A stretch of 64,000 nucleotides of DNA from Pseudomonas asplenii (GTDB lineage: Bacteria > Pseudomonadota > Gammaproteobacteria > Pseudomonadales > Pseudomonadaceae). The stretch covers positions 1-64,000 of the forward strand of contig NZ_JSYZ01000014.1 in assembly GCF_001293465.1 (NCBI RefSeq), given 5' to 3'. The notes under the pieces are model-generated. The model saw only the letters and a program-made list of their open reading frames with translations. It was not told the DNA's origin and did no database searches. The position numbers were made by a program, and so were the translations under genes. Of the stretch, positions 9,609-16,606 are shown one piece after another (position 1 is the first letter of the stretch; each line of letters begins with the position of its first letter).

Positions 9609-9926
9609 ATGTCCCGTCTTCGCCTGCTCGGCGCTGCCAGCCTGTTGTGCATGGCCGCCACCGCCCACGCCAGCAGCTTCATCGCCACCACCGATGCCCT
9701 GGTCGGTGCGCTCCAGGCCACCACCGACACCACGTCCGACGCGACCTCGTCGCTGCGTGACAACAAGATCGTACGCGCCGCCCGGGACGACGCCGCCAGC
9801 TTCGTCGCCAGCGAAGGCCGCATCCGCGGGGTGAAACTGGAAAGCGCCTTCGACACCATCCGCCGCCAGGCGCCACAGCTGCAGGCCAGCGACGCGCAAC
9901 TGGCGCAGGCGATCCTGGCGATCTGA
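9609..9926 (+). CDS. DUF2388 family exported protein, copy 1
   Basis: The 105-residue precursor has a signal peptide (hydrophobic run LLGAASLLCMAATAHA, cleavage after AHA) and then a DUF2388 domain. The domain holds the repeated family core AARDDAASFVAS...IRGVKLESAF and ends AQAILAI. It is predicted to be periplasmic; its function is not known. It is the first of three tandem paralogues followed by a DUF4105 protein, so the four genes probably act in one envelope process. The start at 9609 was chosen because it places the signal sequence directly at the N-terminus. Confidence 0.82.
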   Translation: MSRLRLLGAASLLCMAATAHASSFIATTDALVGALQATTDTTSDATSSLRDNKIVRAARDDAASFVASEGRIRGVKLESAFDTIRRQAPQLQASDAQLAQAILAI

Positions 9927-9950
9927 CGAGCACCATCGTCAAAAGGAGCA

Positions 9951-9973
9951 TGGCTTGCCCGCGAAGAGGCCGG
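9951..9973. repeat. Single degraded REP unit
   Basis: TGGCTTGCCCGCGAAGAGGC matches the core of the Pseudomonas REP family but lacks a facing partner. It lies between DUF2388 copies 1 and 2, so copy 1 may be transcribed separately from copies 2 and 3. Confidence 0.5.
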
Positions 9974-10113
9974 CAAGTCTTGCGCAACAGGATGGAATCG
10001 CTCACAAAGAGCGGCCATCCCAGGTCCTCGAAAGCGCGGCGCAGACCACCGCGCTGGTCCTGACCGGCTCATTCCGCTAGCCTTGACGCTCGTTCAATCA
10101 GCCATCGAGACTC

Positions 10114-10407
10114 ATGCGTTCATTATCCTTATTGCTCATAGCCCTCAGCTGGATCACTCAGGCCCACGCATTCGACATGACTACCCAAGGCGTCGTCGTC
10201 AGCGGTTATGTCACCAGCCAGGTGACCACCGCGCCCTTCGACCATAAACTGATACTGGCGGCCCGGGATGATGCCGCCGCCTTTGTCGCCAGCGACGGCC
10301 TGGTGCGGGGAGCGCAGCTGGAGTCGGCCTTGACCTGGTTACGCCAGAGCCGGCCAAAACTTCATGCAAGCGACCTTGAACTGGCCGAGGCAATTCTCGT
10401 CCAATAG
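10114..10407 (+). CDS. DUF2388 family exported protein, copy 2
   Basis: The 97-residue precursor has a signal peptide (LSLLLIALSWITQAHA) and a short DUF2388 domain with AARDDAAAFVAS and VRGAQLESAL, ending AEAILVQ. Compared with copies 1 and 3 it lacks the TSDTT/SIRD segment before the core, so it is the most diverged of the three. The predicted location is the periplasm and the function is unknown. Copy 3 starts 26 bases downstream, which suggests co-transcription. Confidence 0.8.
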   Translation: MRSLSLLLIALSWITQAHAFDMTTQGVVVSGYVTSQVTTAPFDHKLILAARDDAAAFVASDGLVRGAQLESALTWLRQSRPKLHASDLELAEAILVQ

Positions 10408-10432
10408 TCACTTCTGTATCCGGAGACACTTC

Positions 10433-10753
10433 ATGCGTACCCCCCTGATCGCCGCCGCCCTCGGCTTGTTGTTGCTGGCCGATGCGGCCTCGGCGCATAC
10501 CCTGGTGGCCACCAGCAACATCATCGTCCGTGCTTCGGGTCGCACCATCGACTTCACCTCGGACACCACCACCTCGATCCGTGATTCGAAAGTGGTCCGC
10601 GAAGCCCATGACGACGCCGCCAGCTTCGTCGCCAGCCATGGCGAGATCCGCGGCGCGCAACTGGAAGCCGCCTTCAACGCCCTGCGCACCCAAGTGCCGG
10701 AAGCCCGCGACGCCAGCGACCAGACCCTCGCCGAAGCCATTCTCGCCCTGTGA
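10433..10753 (+). CDS. DUF2388 family exported protein, copy 3
   Basis: The 106-residue precursor has a signal peptide (LIAAALGLLLLADAASA) and a DUF2388 domain with SIRDSKVVREAHDDAASFVAS and IRGAQLEAAF. It is closest to copy 1 in layout. The start at 10433 has CGGAGA upstream. Its TGA stop overlaps the GTG start of the following DUF4105 gene (GTGA), so the two are translationally coupled. This is good evidence that the DUF2388 proteins and the large enzyme-like protein belong to one functional unit. Confidence 0.82.
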   Translation: MRTPLIAAALGLLLLADAASAHTLVATSNIIVRASGRTIDFTSDTTTSIRDSKVVREAHDDAASFVASHGEIRGAQLEAAFNALRTQVPEARDASDQTLAEAILAL

Positions 10754-12711
10754 GGCCATTTGCCGGCTGGCTGCTGGCCTGCGCACTGTTGCTTGGCGGC
10801 AACGCGGCCCAGGCCAGCCTGCAATTGCAGCTCAACGGCGACGGCCTGAGCCCGGCCGAACAGCGCGCCAGCCAGGCGCTGCTGGATGAAGCGATCGCCC
10901 ACCTGCCACCCCGCTTCATCGAGCAGTTGGACCGGCGCATCACCCTGAGCTGGTCGACCCGAATGCCGGACAACGCCTATGGCGAGGCGTCCCTGGTCGC
11001 GGAAATCGAGCTCAACCGCAATCTGTTGCCCGGCCTGGTCGACGGCTCGGCGGCGACGAAGAAGACCCACCGTCCCCACGGCACCGTGCGCGAGGAAATG
11101 CTCGCCACCGTGCTGCATGAGCTGACCCATATCTACGACCGTGCCCGCCTGTGGCCCGACGCCGAACGCCGGCTGATCCAGCGCTGCAGTCGCCAGAACG
11201 GCAACACCGGCCTGGTCGGCCTGCGCGATGAGTGCCGCGGCCAGATCGATCGACGCTTCACCCTCAGCGATGACCCGCGCCTGCTGGACCTGGCCGGCTG
11301 GCCGCAATCGGTCGGCACCCGCGGCCAGCGCGAGCAGCACAACAAGCAGGTGGCCCGCAGCCCGGACCTCTACGAGACCACCAACCCCAAGGAGTTCGTC
11401 GCGGTCAACATGGAGTATTTCCTCCTCGACCCGGCCTACGCCTGCCGTCGCCCGGCGCTGTACCGCTACTACCAGGAACGTTTCGGCTGGGCGCCGCCGG
11501 GCAAGGAAGACTGCGCCAAGGCCTTCCCGTTCCTCAATGCCGGCAACGACTTCGGCAAGACGCCCCTGGGCCGAATCGACCCGGAACGGGTCTATGAAGT
11601 CGACTACCTGCTGGCCGAGGCCAACCAGAACTGGGTCAGCCGCTGGGGCCACAGCATGCTGCGCCTGGTGATCTGCGCCCCCGGCCGGCCACGCGGGCCG
11701 GATTGCCGGCTGGACCTGGACCAGCACCTGGTGCTGTCCTACCGTGCCTTCGTCAACGATGTGCAGCTCTCGACCTGGGGCGGCCTGACCGGCGCCTACC
11801 CGTCACGCCTGTTCGTGCTGCCGCTGGCCCAGGTCATCGACGAGTACACCAAGACCGAGCTGCGCAGCCTGGCCTCGGTACCGCTGAAACTGTCGCGCCG
11901 GGAAATCGAGGAAGTGGTCGAACATGCCGCCGAGATGCACTGGAGCTACGACGGCAACTACTACTTCGTGACCAACAACTGTGCGGTCGAGACCCTCAAG
12001 CTGTTGCGCAGCGGCACCGACAACGCCCAGCTCAAGGGCCTGGACAGCATCATGCCCAACGGCCTGCTGGAAGTGCTCAAGGGCAGGGGGCTGGCCGACA
12101 CCAGCGTGCTCGACGACCCGCGCGAGGCCCTGCGCCTGGGCTATCGCTTCGACTCCTACCGGGACCGCTACCAGGCAATGTTCGAGGTGCTGAAACAGCA
12201 TTTGCCGATCCAGCAGGAAACCGTCGAGGACTGGCTGACCCTGCGCCCGGCGGAACGCCGCCCCTGGTTCGCCCAGGCCGACCTGCGCACCAGCGCCGCC
12301 TTGCTGCTGCTGGAGCAGGCGGGTTACCGGCGGCAGTTGCTGCTGGCCCAGGACGAGGTCAAGCAGAAGTACCTCGGCGGGCGCGAGATCAAGGACGGCG
12401 GCATGGACCAGGCCAACCGCACGCTGCAGGCGATCCTCGCCAACAGCGGCTTCCTCAGCCGGCCGGCGGAGCTGCTGGGCAGCAGCGGCTATGGTCTGCC
12501 ACAGCCGGGCGAATGGCAGCGCCTGGAGGCCGAGAGCGCCCAGCGCCAGCAACAGTTGCAGCGCCTGACCGGCGACCTCGACAAGGAAGTGCGCAAGCTG
12601 CTCGACCCCGCGCGCGAAGCCGAGATCGAGGCCAGCGAAGCCAACCTGAAGATGGTCGGCGAACACCTGCGCAGCCTGCACAAGGCGGCGGGTGGCCTGG
12701 AGTTACCTTAA
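10750..12711 (+). CDS. DUF4105 protein with HELTH motif, probable exported two-domain hydrolase
   Basis: The 653-residue protein starts with a signal peptide (residues 1-22, ending AAQA). The first part has HELTH at residues 123-127, a zinc metallopeptidase-type HExxH, and a later ETTNPKEFVAVNMEY segment (about 209-223) that could give the third ligand. The second part is DUF4105, with a conserved WGHSMLRL (His301) and NNCAVETL (Cys411) suggestive of a permuted papain-like His/Cys pair. The C-terminus (about 560-650) is helical and probably coiled coil. The GTG start overlaps the stop of DUF2388 copy 3. Catalysis by either centre is inferred. Nothing in the sequence names a substrate; the periplasm is the likely site. 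Confidence 0.8.
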   Translation: MRPFAGWLLACALLLGGNAAQASLQLQLNGDGLSPAEQRASQALLDEAIAHLPPRFIEQLDRRITLSWSTRMPDNAYGEASLVAEIELNRNLLPGLVDGSAATKKTHRPHGTVREEMLATVLHELTHIYDRARLWPDAERRLIQRCSRQNGNTGLVGLRDECRGQIDRRFTLSDDPRLLDLAGWPQSVGTRGQREQHNKQVARSPDLYETTNPKEFVAVNMEYFLLDPAYACRRPALYRYYQERFGWAPPGKEDCAKAFPFLNAGNDFGKTPLGRIDPERVYEVDYLLAEANQNWVSRWGHSMLRLVICAPGRPRGPDCRLDLDQHLVLSYRAFVNDVQLSTWGGLTGAYPSRLFVLPLAQVIDEYTKTELRSLASVPLKLSRREIEEVVEHAAEMHWSYDGNYYFVTNNCAVETLKLLRSGTDNAQLKGLDSIMPNGLLEVLKGRGLADTSVLDDPREALRLGYRFDSYRDRYQAMFEVLKQHLPIQQETVEDWLTLRPAERRPWFAQADLRTSAALLLLEQAGYRRQLLLAQDEVKQKYLGGREIKDGGMDQANRTLQAILANSGFLSRPAELLGSSGYGLPQPGEWQRLEAESAQRQQQLQRLTGDLDKEVRKLLDPAREAEIEASEANLKMVGEHLRSLHKAAGGLELP

Positions 12712-12725
12712 AAGCTAGACCATCG

Positions 12726-13232
12726 CTATACGATCAAACCAATATCGCGTGCCTTGATGTCGTTGATGACAGATACCGACGTGGGCTCAAATCCCAGCGT
12801 TTTGACGAGAGATTTCATTTCTTTTTTCAACGCATCATTCAAGCCAGGCAGCTTCTCCTTGGGAGCACCAAGAATTATTAGCACAAGTTTGAAACCACAC
12901 GAACCAATGTCTAATTCCTTCAGAGCCACCGCTAGTTCGGCAGCCGCGTCACCATGACGCCCAAGACATGAGGCGATGGTGAGCTGCACTGCATTCGTCA
13001 ACTTCTGACGAATCTCCCCCATGAACATCGTAAAATCGCGCGGAATACTTGACTTCGCCTCCACAACCCAGGCTTCTTCCGCCCCCTTCGAAGAGGTCCT
13101 TACCAATACAAACTCGGCAATTTTCACCCCTTCTCCGGATTTTCTATAAACAGAGCTGCGTTCTATAGGGAAAAACTTGTCCTCGTCATAGGGGCCAAAT
13201 CGCATACCAGACTCATCGAATAAAATACTCAT
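12726..13232 (-). CDS. Small PD-(D/E)XK-like protein partnered with an AAA ATPase
   Basis: The 168-residue protein is not one I recognise by name. A central segment reads KIAEFVLVRT, a turn, then AWVVEAKSS (residues 37-62). Two beta strands carrying Glu40 and then Glu58-x-Lys60 look like the core of the PD-(D/E)XK nuclease fold. A long helix (RQKLTNAVQLTIASCLG) and a C-terminal helical part follow. Its start overlaps the stop of the upstream ATPase gene by four bases (ATGA), so the two are made together. Base composition is AT-richer than the flanking genes. The likely role is the effector of a two-gene defence module; the nuclease call rests on a short motif and needs structural support. Confidence 0.6.
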   Translation of the reverse strand: MSILFDESGMRFGPYDEDKFFPIERSSVYRKSGEGVKIAEFVLVRTSSKGAEEAWVVEAKSSIPRDFTMFMGEIRQKLTNAVQLTIASCLGRHGDAAAELAVALKELDIGSCGFKLVLIILGAPKEKLPGLNDALKKEMKSLVKTLGFEPTSVSVINDIKARDIGLIV

Positions 13233-14242
13233 CCCAGAGTGAGCTCCAGTTCTTGCTCGTAAAGCCTGATGGACTCATCAATGATCGGGTTATCAGGAAG
13301 ACCTGCCTGCAGATCATCGGACACCCAACGATCGCCAAGTGACGATAGGACAGGGATGGAGACATTGTTTCTTTGTGCTGCGAGGTACAACGCTTTCACA
13401 ACAAAATAGGAATGGCTAGCGATAAAAAACTGAATGCCTCGCCCAGCAAGACTGACAATGATTTCTATCAATTTGCTAATAGCGACAGGGTGCAAAGCGG
13501 ATTCAGGCTCGTCGATGAAGACCACCGAGTCAACTGAGAGGTAGCGGTTACCCAGTAATGTATCAAGAATCGAAATTTTCTTGATTCCCTCAGCCGTCGC
13601 ACCAATCTGAAATTTTTGATTACCTTTCTTGAATTGCCAGCGGCTCGAACCACTGTCAAATTCAACCTTACCACCCAATATCTCTTCCAGGTTCTTTCGA
13701 GCTCTCGCAAACTGCGCGAAATTTCTACCGCTCGTAGGCGACAGACGGAGCGCTTTGGCCAAGTCGTAATAGGTATCATCGAAACCAAAGTCTTTATCGA
13801 CTTCACGGCTTTTCAAGATAATATGCTGGAGAGAAAGTACTTCTTTCGGAGGCAAGAACACAGAGTTGCTTTCTCGCGGAGCAACATGATTTTCCAAAGA
13901 GTTGATGTTTTTCGTTGTATCCTTACCAAACCCATAACGAAATAAATTATCATCGACCTTAACTTTGCAAGACAGTGGACTATCTGAATTTTTTGCAACC
14001 AGATCACCAATTTTATCTGTCTGAAAAGTCCAATATAATTTGTCGGCCAGAATTTCCGCGGCACTACGCTGCTCATTTCCGCGCTGATACTCTTCGATAG
14101 TGCGCATAGTGCAATACAGGGCTTTGAGCAAGAAAGTTTTACCGCTGCCATTAGCACCAATAACCAGGTTGATATTAGAAAGATCACCCCAGCTAATATC
14201 CTGCAAAGGTCCAAAATTTTTTAACTCAATGCTATTGAGCAT
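13229..14242 (-). CDS. AAA15/OLD-like ABC-type ATPase
   Basis: The 337-residue ATPase has Walker A GANGSGKT (residues 29-36), a signature-like ATAEGIKKI (about 215-223), Walker B VVFIDEPES (240-248, Asp244-Glu245) and an H-loop ASHS (275-278). The N-terminus (MLNSIELKNFGPLQDI) is typical of the SMC/RecF/OLD group. There is no Toprim domain at the C-terminus, unlike full OLD nucleases, so any nuclease must be supplied in trans. That fits the overlapping downstream gene. GAGGAG lies nine bases before the ATG. In 13861-13920, 24 of 60 bases are G or C, far below the neighbours, which points to horizontal acquisition. A defence role is inferred from architecture. Confidence 0.85.
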   Translation of the reverse strand: MLNSIELKNFGPLQDISWGDLSNINLVIGANGSGKTFLLKALYCTMRTIEEYQRGNEQRSAAEILADKLYWTFQTDKIGDLVAKNSDSPLSCKVKVDDNLFRYGFGKDTTKNINSLENHVAPRESNSVFLPPKEVLSLQHIILKSREVDKDFGFDDTYYDLAKALRLSPTSGRNFAQFARARKNLEEILGGKVEFDSGSSRWQFKKGNQKFQIGATAEGIKKISILDTLLGNRYLSVDSVVFIDEPESALHPVAISKLIEIIVSLAGRGIQFFIASHSYFVVKALYLAAQRNNVSIPVLSSLGDRWVSDDLQAGLPDNPIIDESIRLYEQELELTLG

Positions 14243-14365
14243 CGGCTGAAGCTCCTCTCTAGCCCAGAACCAGAAAATGAGATTATCACTGCTGTCCTCT
14301 TACGGCCATCGTGCCCCAAAAGCAGCACCAGGATAAGTCTCACAAAACATTGCTATAGAGCTGGC

Positions 14366-14394
14366 TTGACCCTCCACACCTATCTACATATGCT
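14366..14394 (+). promoter_or_regulatory. Sigma-70-type promoter for the DUF3077 leader
   Basis: TTGACC (14366-14371) and TATGCT (14389-14394) are separated by 17 bases, a good match to a housekeeping promoter. Transcription would begin near 14401, just before the first paired segment of the structured leader. A dyad TCACGA-cacat-TCGTGA (14403-14419) lies at the expected start site. Confidence 0.5.
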
Positions 14395-14400
14395 CCCATT

Positions 14401-14629
14401 TGTCACGACACATTCGTGATCGGATTTGACGGTCCGGCTTCTAACGAGAGACGACGTACCCCTTGTACAGCCGCGTGGGCACCTTTGTGCCTGTAGTATG
14501 GCTTTATGGCGGCTGTGCGTGGGGCACCTTCGGGTGCGCCGGGTTTCTCGTTTCCGGTCCGTCAACCCGCGTACAGTTGCCACCCATTCGTTTGACGGCG
14601 TCTGGTGGCAGCCCAAAACGAGAGTCTGA
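14401..14629 (+). ncRNA. Structured 5' leader of the DUF3077 gene, candidate cis-regulatory RNA switch
   Basis: Many paired segments are visible. 14426-14437 pairs with 14554-14565 (11 of 12), and 14443-14452 pairs with 14543-14552 (10 with one G-U). Inside lie GGCAC-CTTT-GTGCC (14478-14491), AGCCGC/GCGGCT (14469-14474/14509-14514) and GCACC-TTCG-GGTGC (14524-14537). Downstream, 14559-14565 can instead pair with 14592-14598, and 14545-14552 with 14617-14624. The latter segment contains the Shine-Dalgarno GAGAG of the next gene. A further helix, 14576-14584/14604-14612, interleaves with 14559-14565/14592-14598 as a pseudoknot. The two folds exclude one another, as in a translational switch. 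A TTG-started 67-codon frame (14426-14629) ends exactly at the ATG and could be a leader peptide, but structure explains the conservation better. Confidence 0.6.
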
Positions 14630-14923
14630 ATGATGAAAAACCCCACCAGCCACAAAGTCCTTTTCGGTCGCTACAGCGACACTGACGCCACACTTTTTAG
14701 CGTCAACACCGGTACTCCCCTAATAAATTTGCTTGAAAACGCGTCTATCGCCCTAGACGGCTCTTGCGCGCTAAACGAAGAGTTGGCCTGCGGAGACAGC
14801 GCCCATCGTCGTTCCTTGCAATGGGCGGCTCTGCAGTTGGACGAAATGGCCAAGGCCCTGATCGACGCAGCGGTGCTTGGAATACTTGCTGAGCAATCCG
14901 GGAGAGTTGAACGAACGCAATGA
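14630..14923 (+). CDS. DUF3077 family small protein
   Basis: The 97-residue cytoplasmic protein has the DUF3077 pattern: LFSVNTGTPLINLLENASIALDG, then a helix LQWAALQLDEMAKALIDAA. The function of the family, common in Pseudomonas, is unknown. It starts ATG-ATG; the Shine-Dalgarno GAGAG at 14620-14624 lies inside the last repeat module of the structured leader, so its translation is probably controlled by RNA folding. No partner gene is adjacent on the same strand. The hairpins after its stop (14945-15009) probably end the transcript. Confidence 0.8.
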   Translation: MMKNPTSHKVLFGRYSDTDATLFSVNTGTPLINLLENASIALDGSCALNEELACGDSAHRRSLQWAALQLDEMAKALIDAAVLGILAEQSGRVERTQ

Positions 14924-14944
14924 TTACCACAAGCGCCTAGAGTC

Positions 14945-15015
14945 GGTCGTATCTCTGCAATACGACCTGAGCTCACCCAGCTTTCAGCCACGAAAGCTGG
15001 CTGAAAGCTTCCCCC
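14945..15015 (+). terminator. Hairpin cluster downstream of the DUF3077 gene
   Basis: GGTCGTAT/ATACGACC (14945-14952/14960-14967) is followed by two overlapping perfect hairpins. CCAGCTTTC/GAAAGCTGG (14977-14985/14992-15000) and AGCTTTCAGCC/GGCTGAAAGCT (14979-14989/14999-15009) share their left arm, so only one can form. There is no long T-run, so termination is plausible but not certain. Confidence 0.5.
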
Positions 15016-15085
15016 ATTAGCATCGCCTCACCGCCGGCACCAGACCGGTCGGCCGGGACGTGCCCCACAGGCACGCCCACGGCCC

Positions 15086-15177
15086 AATCAACAACAACAA
15101 TGGTGATACCGATGTCCGCTACGACCCGCCTGTTCGCTGCAAATCCGCCCGTAACGCTCGCGATAGCCCCGCGCTGA
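15086..15177 (+). promoter_or_regulatory. Hfq/Crc-type CA motif and possible short leader ORF upstream of the citrate transporter
   Basis: AATCAACAACAACAA (15086-15100) contains AACAACAA, the AAnAAnAA form bound by Hfq with Crc in Pseudomonas carbon catabolite repression. The last A begins an ATG of a 25-codon frame (15100-15177, MVIPMSATTR...) with no Shine-Dalgarno of its own. Repression of a citrate transporter by Crc would make sense. The remainder of 14924-15229 shows no gene. Confidence 0.45.
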
Positions 15178-15229
15178 TCCCCCCAGCCGCTTCGCCTTTC
15201 CCTAGCCGCGTTACGTCCGGAGTACTCCC

Positions 15230-16537
15230 ATGCTGACTTTCCTTGGCTTCGCCATGGTCATTACCTTCATGTACCTGATCATGACCAAGCGCCTGTCCGC
15301 GCTGATCGCCCTGATCATCGTGCCGATCCTCTTCGCCCTGTTCGGCGGTTTCGGGGGCACCATCGGCAAGATGATGATTGAAGGCATCACCAAACTCGCG
15401 CCGACCGGCGTGATGCTGATGTTCGCCATTCTCTATTTCGCCCTGATGATCGACTCCGGCCTGTTCGACCCGGCCGTGCGCAAGATTCTCAAGCTGGTCA
15501 AGGGCGACCCGCTGAAAGTTTCGGTCGGCACCGCGGTGCTGGCCCTGGTGGTCTCGCTCGACGGTGACGGCGCCACCACCTACATGATCTGCGTTGCCGC
15601 CATGCTGCCGCTGTACAGCCGCATCGGCATGAGCCCGCGGATCATGGCCGGGCTGATCATTCTCGCCGGCGGCGTGATGAACATGACCCCCTGGGGTGGC
15701 CCGACCGCCCGTGCCGCCAGTGCGCTGCACGTCGACCCGTCGGACATCTTCGTGCCGATGATCCCGGCGATGTGCGCCGGCGTGCTGGCGATCCTGGTGA
15801 TCGCCTACTTCTACGGCAAGCGCGAACGGGCCCGCCTGGGCGAGTTGCACATCCTCGGCGATGACATCGACCACAGCGAAATCAGCGTCTCGCAATTCCC
15901 CGAGGCGCGCCGGCCGAAACTGATCTGGTTCAACGGCGCCCTGACCCTGGGCCTGATGTGCGCACTGATCGCCGGCCTGCTGCCACTGCCGGTGCTGTTC
16001 ATGGTCGCGTTCAGTATCGCCATGATCGTCAACTACCCTTGCCTGCAGCAGCAGAAGGATCGCATCGCCGCCCACGCCGGCAGCGTCCTGGCGGTGGTCG
16101 GGCTGATCTTCGCCGCGGGCATCTTCACCGGCATCCTGTCCGGTACCGGCATGGTCGACGCCATGTCCAAGAGCCTGCTGGCGGTGATCCCACCGGCACT
16201 CGGCCCGTACCTGGCGGTGATCACCGCACTGGCGAGCATGCCGTTCACCTTTTTCATGTCCAACGATGCGTTCTATTATGGCGTGCTGCCGGTACTGGCC
16301 GAAGCCGCCAGCCATTACGGCATCAGCGCCGTGGAAATGGCACGTGCCTCGATCGTCGGTCAGCCCGTCCACCTGTTGAGCCCACTGGTGCCGTCGACCT
16401 ACCTGTTGGTGGCACTGGCCGGCATCGAATTCGGCGATCACCAGCGCTTCACCCTGAAATGGGCTGTACTGGTGTGTCTGTGCATACTGGTGGGCGCACT
16501 GCTGCTGGGGACATTCCCGCTCTTCGGCAGTCTATAA
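15230..16537 (+). CDS. CitMHS-family citrate-divalent metal/proton symporter
   Basis: The 435-residue inner-membrane protein has about 12 hydrophobic helices. It carries the CitMHS hallmarks SLDGDGATTYMI (near residues 122-133) and the GGVMNMTPWGGPTARAA loop. The family imports citrate complexed with Mg2+ or Ca2+ together with protons. PAO1 has a homologue in the same neighbourhood of TerC-, gltP- and algB-linked genes. CGGAG lies upstream of the ATG, and a CA-rich Hfq/Crc motif is found further upstream. The family is certain; metal preference cannot be read. Confidence 0.9.
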   Translation: MLTFLGFAMVITFMYLIMTKRLSALIALIIVPILFALFGGFGGTIGKMMIEGITKLAPTGVMLMFAILYFALMIDSGLFDPAVRKILKLVKGDPLKVSVGTAVLALVVSLDGDGATTYMICVAAMLPLYSRIGMSPRIMAGLIILAGGVMNMTPWGGPTARAASALHVDPSDIFVPMIPAMCAGVLAILVIAYFYGKRERARLGELHILGDDIDHSEISVSQFPEARRPKLIWFNGALTLGLMCALIAGLLPLPVLFMVAFSIAMIVNYPCLQQQKDRIAAHAGSVLAVVGLIFAAGIFTGILSGTGMVDAMSKSLLAVIPPALGPYLAVITALASMPFTFFMSNDAFYYGVLPVLAEAASHYGISAVEMARASIVGQPVHLLSPLVPSTYLLVALAGIEFGDHQRFTLKWAVLVCLCILVGALLLGTFPLFGSL

Positions 16538-16553
16538 CGACAACGATTCACCG

Positions 16554-16579
16554 CCAGCCCGGCGAGCGCCGCAGGGCTG
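16554..16579 (+). terminator. GC-rich hairpin between the citrate transporter and terC genes
   Basis: GCCAGCCC and GGGCTGGC form an 8-bp stem enclosing a smaller GGCG/CGCC pair. No T-run follows, so it may only attenuate read-through into the TerC gene, which begins 27 bases later. Confidence 0.4.
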
Positions 16580-16606
16580 GCCCAACACACGAGCAAAGGA
16601 ACACAC

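Noticed and set aside
13229..14242. Reading the ATPase as a full OLD nuclease or GajA-like protein
   Set aside because: At 337 residues it ends shortly after the H-loop and lacks a Toprim domain.
16538..16606. Possible manganese (yybP-ykoY) riboswitch before the TerC gene
   Set aside because: The gap has only 69 bases, with a plain GC hairpin and no three-way junction or the conserved loops of that riboswitch.
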